64,000 nt of DNA from Pictodentalium vernedei. Lineage: Eukaryota > Mollusca > Scaphopoda > Dentaliida > Dentaliidae. Below, piece after piece: positions 13,801 to 25,800 of the stretch. Where the stretch lies: assembly GCA_031216915.1 (NCBI GenBank), contig CM062290.1, positions 164,650,453 through 164,714,452 on the forward strand, in the 5' to 3' direction. A program made the position numbers and the translations under genes. Position 1 is the stretch's first letter. Every line of letters begins with the position of its first letter. The notes under the pieces were generated by a model. That model was given only the letters and a program-made list of their open reading frames with translations. It made no database searches and was not told the DNA's origin.

Positions 13801-16800
13801 ATAATTTGTCAAATTGGCTGTTTAAAAAAGTGTTGTACATGGCCTGTTTAGACTGTTTCTAAAACTTCCTTCTCGACAACATATTCCTCGCATTCAGACA
13901 GATACCCGTGTAATATAAGACAGAAATTGAATAGGAAATGAGGCTAAAAAAACAAATACTTCCCTCCACTTGCGGAAAAAATAACTTATGCCATTGAACT
14001 TACATGACACATACTATTTGCAAAATAAGGATTCAATTGTGTTTTTGTCCCAGAAGTCCCACTTTAAGTCTACTGTTTGGCATGTTGAAGTATTGGTTGG
14101 TGTGGATAAATCTTACCAGCGAGGAGTGTCATGACGAAGGCCGAATGGGGGAAGGGATGACGCCTGATTTGCCCCAACTGTTATTTCTAAAGTCCCGACT
14201 GACATTATATTCCGACCACATCTTCAAGAAATGCATTCGACTTTGTCTCAACTGTGATTGGTCAACTCCAGACTGCCAATATGCATATGTATCAACTATT
14301 TCCTCAAGGCATTCCTCCATAGAAGGAATGCCTTGATAATATAGTTGGAATATTAGTGAATCGGGGATTATATCAGAGGTATTGGCTTTGTGTATGTGTT
14401 TCGACGAACACAAAAATGTTTTAGAGGATTTTAGAATGTTGGGTTCTGATCCCCTGCCGGGAGTCGAACCCTTGCCAACCCCCCAAGTCCATCACCTGAA
14501 CCACTAGACCTGCACACCGTCACATAAAAACGATGGCTGGAATCTAGTTTTTTAGATGAAGTTTTGATGATAACTTGTACACGTTCCTTTCGGAAGCAGC
14601 ATGAAAGTGTGGAACGCGCTGGCTGCAGTACGATGAAAGTGCTGTGGTTGGCCTCAGAGGAAGACTGCACGGGCCTGTGTGTGTTTTTCGAAGGACGCAA
14701 TTATGTTTTAGAGAAATTTAAAATGTTGGTTTCTGATCCCCTCTCGGGAGTCGAACCCTCAGCAACCCTGCCTGGCAATCAGGAGTTTAACACCTAAACC
14801 ACTAGACCATTACATACAGCCAAATAAAAGCGATGGCTGGAATCTAGAAGTTCTCACGATTACTTGGCTTATCTCCCTTTCGACAGTAGCATCAAAGTGT
14901 GGAACGCCCTGGCTATAGTACAATAACAATGACCCGACTGGAAAATCATTGGGTGAGGATATCACCCCACCCCAAATACACTTCCCTTATTTATGCCCCT
15001 GTTCACAGCATGAATCCAACATGAATGACCTTTTTTTAAATAAATATTCATTGCAATTTCAGTGGTAATAAAAGGACATATACAGCAAATGAAATGCTAA
15101 TGCAAGAAATATTAGACATTCCAGCTTATCATAAGATATCTCAGATGCTTCTTAATTTTATTTTTTTCACAGATACTTTATTCCACGGCGTCAACATTTC
15201 TCAGATGCTTTTTATTTTTTTCTTTACAGTTCTTTTGTTCCATGGCGGCAACATTTTCACTAAATTTCTTTCTCTCTGGCTTGAATGATGGTAGTTGGGG
15301 ATATTTTTATCTGCCTGGTTTGATCAACTTTGGCGAATTCAAGGTACTTTCTTCAACAACTTTTTTTAAAAATCGAAAAACAAACACTTTGTAATGGTGT
15401 AAAACAGAAAGAAATGTAGACCGTGCGAATGGGGAAAGGGTTGAATCCTGATTCAGCATAAAATACCTTGCCATGTGTGTTTTTTCATGTTTTCTTCCCG
15501 TACACGTTATTAATAAATGTTCTCTTAATTAAACTCGTAACGTATTATTGCCCAAGGTTCCAAAACCAAACTTCCCAAATCTTTAAGCATCTTTGCTCAA
15601 GGTGAGAACAAGAAGTTAGTTCTTGGTAAAAATAATTTCATATTTTGGAAGATACATTAATGTTTTTAATTGTGTTGACTGAGCCTTACTGCATGGTCTT
15701 AAGACTAGTTTCATTAGTTTGTCCAGTACACTTCATTTTTTCTCTAACAAACGGGCCTGGGAAGATAAAAAAGAATCGTACTGTTTCTTTTTTTTATTTT
15801 TTAGTGCAACAATACATCTACAGTAGAAACAAGCTGCAGATTATGGAACGCCGTCGATTTAGTCCTTTTTGTTGCCATGGGATTTATTGGTGGACTACTA
15901 GGCGCATTGTTCAATAAAATCAACACTATGCTCACTATATGTAGGATGCGATATCTCCATAACAGGAAGAAAATCTTCAGGTACGCCGGTTTTATATTTA
16001 ACCATTTACCTAACACGAATAGAAGAAGACACTTGCAAACACAAATTCTTGAACAACTAAAGGATGACATGTTTGTACCAAAAACACTGGGGAATGGAAT
16101 TAACGACCCGATGTGGAGTTTTTATTTGTCTGTATTTTACGTGCGTCGGTCGTTTTTTTCCTGTCCCCCATACTTTACCCTAGTTGCGTTCTATACTTAT
16201 ACCACGATTAACCCTTTACCCAACGAACTTCCCGCATCCGCCCGCGTAATATGTAAATTCAGCAGCTGAAAAAAATACTATTTTTCGAAAAATTTCAACA
16301 GAACCATATCATGTGACCCCTCTTTGGAACGAGCTCGTCGAGCTCGTTCCAAAGAGGGGTCAAATGATATGGTTTTGTTGAAATTTTTTGAAAAAATTTT
16401 AAAAATGATATTTAAAATAATAAATTTTGAAATCATCTGCGTTGGGTAAAGGATTAAACTTGAATGAAGCTGATATTATTTTTTTTTTAATTTCACCTCC
16501 GGTGATAGCTTTCTTGCCTGACTCTGTTTTGTGTCGAAGCATTTCATTCGCGTCATGACGTCACTCACGCGCGTAAAGTCTCATCAGATTCGTTCTTACA
16601 TGACGTTCTCGCGTGTAATCCAGATTCCACGCGTGGTGTTCCTGGAACATGTCTCAACGTCTGTATTGTATCGCGTAACGCTGAATACGCACAACAATTG
16701 TGGTATAATAACAAATAATAGAATATTTACATTTTTAATGTTATCGTCTGTCACCATTTTGATAGATGAATTAACAAAGGGTAGACTACTTCGTGTGCAG

Positions 16801-19800
16801 GCCGTGACAATTGTCAAACTATGGAATAGACACAGCTTGCAGGTGGGGTCTTAAGATAAAATGAATTTTTCATAAGTTTGTAGGAGATAAGGAATAGCCT
16901 ATCTTTGGATTAAGAGGTCTTCTTTTGCATCGAAGGTTCACACTGACAGTTTTTTGTGCGTACTTGAATCTATCGCAACCACCTTCTCGACTGCAGGACT
17001 CAAATATAGAACTATAAACAACAATTTAGCCAACAACAGTTTAGCAGTAATAACTACAATATAAGCATTGTGCAATGACCAGTTCACGTACTTGTCTGTG
17101 AGAATGCCATCTGAGTCGGAGTCTAATCCTTTTAGAATTACTGCTGGAACGATAGTTTTTGTCCCAGTTTCTTTCTTTTCTTCATTATAGAAAACCAAAA
17201 TAACAACTAAAAAATGAATCCTTTAAAAAATATGTTATATATATTTTTTTCAAAACATTTCTTGACAAAGTTTTATTCAGAAGAGTCGTTGGCTTCATTT
17301 ATTATAGCAACGGGTGCCGATAAGAGTATTTGACTTCTGTGGGAAGTGGGGCGTGTTACAACCGATAATGTTACAACGCCGCATAATGTTACACCAACGC
17401 ATAATGTTACAAAAAATGTAGTAAACAACCGATAATGTTATAATCTCCGCATAATGTTATAACTTTTCCCAGTCACGTGACATGCCGTCACTTCCGGGGT
17501 CCTGCCCCGGGGTCCTACAAAATGGCTCATTTTCAACATGCATAACTACTCAACACCATTACCAACACCGCCACAACACCAACATCAACACAACTCCTCC
17601 TCCACAATCTCCTCCTTCTCCCTATACTGCCTGTTCTAGTGATTCCGCCTTTTCCAGAAACTGTAATCCCAAATTCATCACTTCCACTTCTTCCAACATC
17701 TCCACCATCTATATTATCATACCGTCTAGCACTACTCTCTTATAGTATTCTCAGATAGCCTTCTCTGCACAATCACACTGATGTACTAATCCATGACCTC
17801 CTCTCTTTCTCAGCCTAATCCCTGCCCACCCCTTTCAGTCCTCCTAAACCTCATTCCTCTTCCTACCCAGTCTCACATCTTATTCTTCGGTTTCCGTACG
17901 ACACTACCAACCCGCCACATCCACCATATGTACCTCGCTCCATCCAACTTTTTGACCTCTTTTAACTCCACCTCATTTTTGTTCACTGTTAGTTATTACA
18001 ATGTCAAATTAATGAACAATAAGATATTCTTATGACTAAGAAATATGCGACAAATCAATAAGATATTCTTATGACTAAGAAATATGCGACAAATGAGTTT
18101 TAGATGCCCAACACAAACAGAAACAGAGGCATTTGCCCATCCGCAAAGGCGTCAGGGGACTATGGTACACTACATTTCTGGAAGCGGAGATTACGCATGT
18201 TGGTAAACGTACCAATCGGATAAAATAGCGCCCCTCCTCCACCACACCCGCCTTCATCATGTTGGGCACTGGATGATCATGGTAATGACGTCACACGATT
18301 GAGTTACCAGGATAATCTGAGTCTATGTAACGTGACTAGGTCATTCTATGATAAATCCCAGGGAGTTGGGGGGTGGGTGTCTCCTCGCCTTAACCAGAGC
18401 AGAAACCTTTAGTATAAATATTACATACCTTTATGTGGCAATAAATGGAGAGTGGTAAAGTCCATCTACAAAAGCTGTAACTGGAATTAGTATACATTAG
18501 TTATAACATTATCGGTTAATTTGTTGTAACATAACGGGTTGAAAAAAGTTATAACATTATGCGTCGATTTTTATAACATAACGGGTTGAAAAAAGTTATA
18601 ACATTATGCGGAGTTTATAACATTATCGGTTGTTTACTACATTTTTTGTAACATTATGCGTTGGTGTAACATTATGCGGCGTTGTAACATTATCGGTTGT
18701 AACAGGGCGGCGTAGGACCATTTCACTCAATCTTCCTTTAATATTGATAAGATCGCTGTTGTAATTGCAGAATTATTGAAGCTCTGATTGTAGCTACTGT
18801 TACGACAACAGTTGCATTTCTAGCGGCAATGACACTAGGAAAATGCAGAGAAAATACGCAGGTAGGTATGATAGTTACAAGCGCATCAAGAAACACGGCA
18901 CATCCCCTGCTTCCACTTCCTCAGCACCCCAGTTATGACAAGCCTATAAAATGGTATTACTTCTCAATACGCTGTCGCTGGTGAACTCAAGCTTAGACTT
19001 TGCATGACATTTCAGGAGATATTTCATCTGCCACTGGGAGATGAAACAGCTTGAAAATAGTCACAATGAATGTTAGTGAGAAAACGGCCAAAGACATGTA
19101 GTGACTTTAACCATTTCGCTACTGTGCAATTTGGTAATATCCTGTGCTGAACCATATATTGGAGGGAATGGGGTTCAAGTGAAAAAAATGAAAGCGCCAA
19201 TAACGTTCACGTATTTGTAAATTTAAAACTGTTATTATACAGTGCGTGGATAGTGTATTATCACTAAATCACCCCTGTAGTGGCGATTCCACGCAAGCAA
19301 TAATTGCAGGTTTGTTGCAAACCATAACAAGCACAAGCAAAGTTCCAGCCAATGGACCTCCGGGTTAAATCCGGAGGTCCATTGGCTGAAACATTGTTTG
19401 TGATTTTTGTCCTTTGTGCAGAATTTGAAAGTGCTACTTTGGGTGATACCTCCACTCTACGGGTGATTTTGTTACAATCCATTCTCCACGTACTGTATAT
19501 CGGAACAACATTGACTGAGTTCAACAATGTTTCCAAGACTACTCCCAGCCACACTCCATAAATCTCAAAAGAAAAGACGTCTAGTCGACTTGAATTTAGT
19601 TCCTATTTAATGGACTGACCATGTAGTCCAAACTTTGCTCCACAGGCCATTATATAATGTTTGTTTTGTTTTGTCGCCGTGTGGCACAGGACAACAAAAA
19701 ACAATTATATATGTTGGGACAAGTTTGGACTATTGAGTTCGTTGTTGCCTCGGGTATTTCGGAATTTACATAGACGCGAAAAATGGTTGAGATCAAATTA

Positions 19801-22800
19801 ATAATGCCATATCGTCTGTCGCTTGCATTTCATATAACATGCGTTCTATTGAGAATAACAACGAGCTATGATATCCATTCCCTGTACATGTATGTGGTAT
19901 CTCCGTGCTGAGTACGGACTTATCGCACAGGCCGCCAACAGTTGGTTCCGTACTCAATATGGACCTGTAGCAGCGAAAGGGTTAAAGTAAAATACACTTT
20001 GACCCGCTTTTCATTCTTGACCAGTAAAGGAGATAACTTTCAATCCAAGACACACTTCAAGAAGGAAATTTAGAATGGAAAGCATTACACTCTGAAATCA
20101 GTTGAGTTAAAATTTAACCCAATTCGACTGGGTTGAGTGAATATGAACTCAGTCGGGTTCATATTCACTCAACCCAGTCGATTTGGGTTAATTTTCACTC
20201 AACCCAGCCGATTTGGGTTGATGTTTAATCCAACTGAATTTTGAGTGTATCACTACTTTCAGCAACTGTATTTAATTATTTATTTATCTACTGTCATTTG
20301 TTCCCACAATGGCACATGACACAAAAAACACACAGAAAAACACATACATCACTATGAAAAGAGACCAGATAAACGATTAAAAGGACAACATGATAAGAAG
20401 TGTAATAAAATATGGATTGTGTAATAATTTATGGATTGCATAAAAACAGGCAAGCTTTGTTCACGGATGTAGTTGCTGGCAGTTTAAATAGATATCGTTG
20501 ATGTAGCGCATAGCTCTTGGGGTTACCTTATGATCGAAAGAACCTATTAATATTTTCGCCAATTTCTGACTGTTCATGTGATAAATGCCTGGCATGATGG
20601 AATGTAGATCACCCGGGAGATTGTACTGTTCACTGCGAAATAAGAGCGGACATTCAAGTAGAAAGTGTATTTCACTTTCAACACGGTCTTTGCAGTCCGG
20701 GCACATTCTTTGCTCCCTCGGAATAGGTGGCCGTTTATGTCTCCCGGTTTTCAATTGCTAGTCTGTGTGTACTTATTCTAATTTTGGTGAACTCTTGTCT
20801 GGTAGTACTGTCCATTGCAAGTGACAGGTACGTTTCTGCATTGAAGTCATCTTTGAAACGATACGTTATGTTACTACTGGCAATTGATACGATATGTTAC
20901 TACTTATACTTCACCGGAACAGAAAACAGATCTCAGACACAGTCTCCTATCTGCAGTACAGCACAGATAAAAACAATGGGTCTTCATATTCCTCGATTGT
21001 TCTAATTTGAGCTTGGTACGAATAATCAAACTTTACTTCACGACAAAAGATTTTAAACTATTCGAATACTGTTCTGACTATTGGAAAATTATGAGAGAAT
21101 GTTTCGGGTTTCCGCGACAAAGGCACACAAAGCTGTAACAGGCTCCTGGATGACAAGGCTGCATCGCGGATCCACGAGCTGAGAGTCGTCAGTACTTCTA
21201 TTTGTCTAAGCAATTATAAATATCTGTCAGGTGGATATTTCTTCCCGTGGGTTTTTTAAGTAATTCACTGCCCTGCGACAACTGTGACAGCTGAGCATGC
21301 CTGTTGAACCTCGATCACATCATACCACAGGCAGGCACAAACAAGAGTAGACTAAAGCATCAAACTCTCAGGGAGATCCACTTTCGTAATGACGATATTT
21401 AGTTTTTTGACATCGAAAAAGAAATTGAAGTGTCCATATGCGATATTTGTCGTTCCAAGTAGAATACTGAGTTCTATAACGGTTTTATTGCCGTTTCAGT
21501 TCTTTTTTATATATATTATATATGTTGCTTCAAGTGATTCTTATTCGTATCTTCACGTGATTCTACAATGCGGTTACTGAATCCTTCAAAATAAAGAACT
21601 TCCCACAGCCAAACACTTATTTGTAACGATTCCAGGAAATTGTGCCTATTGTAGGCCAAATTCTGATCTCTTTTCCGAATTTTGTAATCAGGAGTCCAAA
21701 TTCGAAATTTTTTCTGAATTTTGCGATTAGTTAACCCTTTACCCAACGCAGATGATATCAAAATATATTATTTTAAATATCATTTTTTTTTAAATTTTCA
21801 AAAAATTTCAACAAAACCATATCATGTGACCCCTCGATGGAACGAGCTCGACGAGCTCGATCCAACGGGGGGTCACATGATATGATTTTGTTGAAATTTT
21901 TTGAAATTTTATATTTTTTCAACTGCTGAATTTGCATATTACGCGGGCGGTTGCGGGCGATTCGTTAGGTAAAGGGTTAAGTGATTAAAAATAGCAGTTC
22001 GCATTTCTTTGCAGAATTCCCATAACATTACTGTACATATGATCTCATCGTCTGATTCCTATGGCGAAGGTGTGCGGACATATTTCTGTGATAAAGGATA
22101 CTACAATGACATGGCAACGTTGTTTTTCAACTCTCAAGAAGTAGCCATAAAACAGCTATTCCATCAAGAAGGTACGTGACAGTTTTGATATCTCTTGGTA
22201 GGATAAAACCTTCAACTTTTCTTCAAAAGCAAATTAACAGTTGACACAATTCTGATAGTGAATACAACAAATTGCGTTTTTTATAAAATGCTACAACAAC
22301 ATTCAACGCTACATAACAACCGGTGTAAAAGGAATGGAAGTCCGTAGGAACGTTAGTCCCTCTGGACTATTATTCCGCGGAATTATAGTCCTAGGTCTAA
22401 CATTTCTAGGAATAGTAGTCCACCGGACTACTATTCCTAGAAATGTTAGACCTAGGACTATAATTCCGCGGAATAATAGTCCAGAGGGAATAATTTTCCT
22501 ACGGACTTCCATTCCTGTCACACCGGCACAAGAAATCACTGAAAAGATATTTATGCAGGAACACATAACAGTACGTTGGCATTAGTCGTACAGCATGTCG
22601 ACGATACACTTGCCTTTAACCAATGCTAACCCTGCTTACGCCGGGATAGTAGTTACTCACTGTTGCTCAGTTGTTATCGTCGGATATTGCGGCATGCTAG
22701 TAGTAGATGTGGAGATCGTACCGTATAGGACGGATATCATGGTGGGTCTCATATGTGACGTCATAGTCATGTGACCTAATATGGTTAGCATGGTATCCCC

Positions 22801-25800
22801 CGTGAACGGCCATGCTGTGACGTCATCACATTGGTGATACGTGGATTTCGGTGCGCATGCGTAGCGCGCGTTTCAGGAATGACCCGTCTTTCCGTGGTCC
22901 ATATTGTTTTTTGCAGATCACCATCTTGGGTTCTGTAGGGGCACGTGTTTGCTTTGTAACTGAAAGATGTACAGTAGGGTGGGGGTATGTTCTGGGGGTG
23001 TTCCATTGAATCGGAGTATATCTAAGTTCCCCAAAAGACCCGGCACTGACCAAAAATTACCAAAAAACACCCAATAGGTAAAATGACCTATGAAGGCCAT
23101 GGGGTGGCCTAGAAGCCAAAAGCCGATTAGGTGTTGATGTCCAGATGAGGGTAAGAATCGTACGAGGAGGCACTCGTGTCGCACAATGTCGTCCAAGTAA
23201 TGCCTGTTCATGTCACTACTCGATAGCTGATTTTTTTTTTCTTGCGATAATATCCGATCGCCTTCTTTTTTTTAATTTTTTTTTTTTGTTCAGATAAAAA
23301 AAATATACAAGTGTAAATATTCAATTATAGCGTATTTGCTCGATAAAAATCGAGTTGTTCGGGCAATACCTGTTCAAGACATTACTCGATAGCTTATTTG
23401 CTCGACAAGTTTCGAGTCGTTTCAGTCACTGCACGATTGTCTTTCGTATTTAAGAATCAAGGAGGCCTTCATTATACACCGGGGAGATAACTTTGTATGG
23501 TTAGATGAAGATTATTGGAAATGAAGCAATCTAACTCGAGATTATGAGACATAGACTAGGGCAGAGGTTGGAACCAGAGATAGTCAGTATGTAACCGAAT
23601 AGATAGTAGGGTGAGAATAGTAAAAAATAGATAGAAGCAGGGGATTTTGGAAGTTTAGGAAAATTGTCGGGTCGTTTGGGGTAATTATAGGAAAACACTT
23701 TGGATGTTTGAAATATCTTAGCAAACAAAGATATTCCAATTGGATCGAACGCAACGTTTTGGAGACTTCTAGATCCTGTTGGAAGCCTTCAAAGTGACCA
23801 TGTGACATTATTAAAGTAATAATGGACAAACGATGATTCAGGAAATTTTGGAGAAAATTTCGGATTATTTTGGGTGATTCTGTGTATTCCAGATATATCG
23901 AACAGAATTTCCACACTATGCAAGATGTTAAAGCGCTACGTGCCACTCTTATCGGATGACAACTGGATGTAGTCAAGTTAACTAAATTCCGTTTAGGTGG
24001 ATTTTGTATATTTTTGGTGATGTTTGGTCGTTGTCGGGTCCATTTATGTAATTAGATATACTCCCACTCAGTTGAAAACACACCAGGACATATCTAGTGT
24101 CACTGTGGGACTTTCAGTTACACAACGACCATGTGCTGCCATAGAAACAAAATGTGGATTATAGTAAAGGACATGAACGACGGAAACACGCGTCACCCCA
24201 ACAACAGGCGCAACGCATACGCACCGACACCGCGTTTCACCAAGATGATGACATCACAGCATAGCTGCTGAGCTAACTTAAAAAATCTGTCAGCTACACT
24301 TACACAGCTCACGCGAACACAACGGGATAGGGTTCATCTAAGGAGCATAAGGACCGAGAGCTTCCGGCTGTCAGCACAGGCAAGCTGTATGAGGCCCGCA
24401 CCACAGGGTGTTTTTTTATGCTCTCCCCACCTTACACTGTCATTCTAGACCAACCCCACAAATCCTAAAATGGCAAACACGCAGACAAGGCACTGGGTTT
24501 TTCTCTCATCTCATGAATATAGGCGCCAACACAACTCGCGCAACCGGGAGCGCGGTGGCTCAGTTGGTAAAGATGCAAGCTGCAAGCCGAGGGGTTCTCG
24601 GTTCGAATCCCGCCTGCGGCAACCGCGTTGTGTCCTTGGGCAGGGCACTTAATCACAATTTCCCACATGGGGGCACGGTGACGTTGTGTACTAAAGCGTA
24701 CAGCACGTCGATGGTAACTTGTCTTCAACCAATGCTAACCCTGCTTGTGCGGAGTTAGAACGTTTGGGAGTCTGACAGTTATTCGCCGTTGCTCGGTGAT
24801 TCTCTCCGGGTACTCCGGCTTCCTCCACCCGTAAAACTGTCCGACACGAGGTGACCCTGGCTGTCGAAAGTGTCGTTAGACCCCAATAAATAAATAACTC
24901 ACTCAACCACAACGGAATGGACTTCAGCTGAGGAAAATAGGGTCCTTTGAGCTTTTAACTTTGACAAGGGAGTCGAGCTGCAAGAGGCCTCCACCACAGG
25001 GTATTTTAGCTCCCCATCCCTAACACTGTCCATGCTAACCACACAAACATCTAACACGGCCAACATGCAGACAAAAACACATTTTTAATGTTATGGAACT
25101 GTTGTAACCTATATAAAATCTCTTTTTTTCATCCCTTTTTCTTCTTTCGCGCCATTTTCGGATATTGGTTGGCCTCTCCTGGGGATGTGAGCTTTGGTTC
25201 TGATTTCACTCCTATGCCCATTTTAATTTCCAATATTTATTCAAAGTCCCGGCCAAGTAACCACCATAGAAATATAAGCAGGGCTGTTATCCGAACCAGG
25301 AGCCATTTCTTTTTTTTTTCTTTTTTTCAGCAAAAATGGCTGCGCCCTCTGAAACCTACCAACAATGGCTGCACTCGTTTGAACCACCCACCACCACATA
25401 TACTTATGGCCAGTAGCAGACCATTACTTGAAAATAAGTGGCCGACTATACTTGTCTGGAGTCAATACTCTCTCTCCAGTACGCCGCGACAGGCAATCCA
25501 GAACATCGCATCGGGGTCGAAAGGGGGTGAACAACCCTAAAGCGCCACATAATACCTTTAAAGAGCTAAAACTGTTTTCTTGCTGCTTATACTCAACACT
25601 TGGAAAATACAGATTGGTCGTATCACACACTCGTGAAACTGCAAATATCTCCTTAATTTTTTCATGGCTTCAGACCATAGCAAAAGCCGTAGTTGGAAGG
25701 AAAAACGTCGGCAATTGGGAGAAGCTTGATTATATTGCTCTTTGAACATTCGGAAAATTCAGTTTGAAAAACTAAGGTTACTTTATGTGAAAAAGTAAGA

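Larger units (their letters stand above)
19107..19985. mobile_element. TTAA-flanked palindromic element with nested smaller elements
   Basis: Left end TTAACCATTTCGCTACTG and right end CAGCGAAAGGGTTAA are inverted repeats with TTAA at both sides; CCATATATTGG and CAATATGG are further paired words. It resembles the CCCTTT-ended TTAA MITEs but has a different interior. It contains a hairpin at 19344-19386 and a second TIR element at 19626-19734. Confidence 0.65.

Noticed and set aside
17482-17745. 87-codon Pro/Ser/Thr-rich ORF
   Set aside because: Low-complexity C-rich DNA inside a non-autonomous TIR element, with no domain or splice context.
22309-22585. ORFs on both strands with nearly the same protein ([16 protein letters not shown])
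   Set aside because: They are a by-product of the palindrome, since both strands carry the same sequence.
24546-24640. Possible functional tRNA gene at the SINE head
   Set aside because: A and B boxes are present but the sequence continues into a SINE body with an AAATA tail and target duplications, and no full cloverleaf with a paired acceptor stem is seen.
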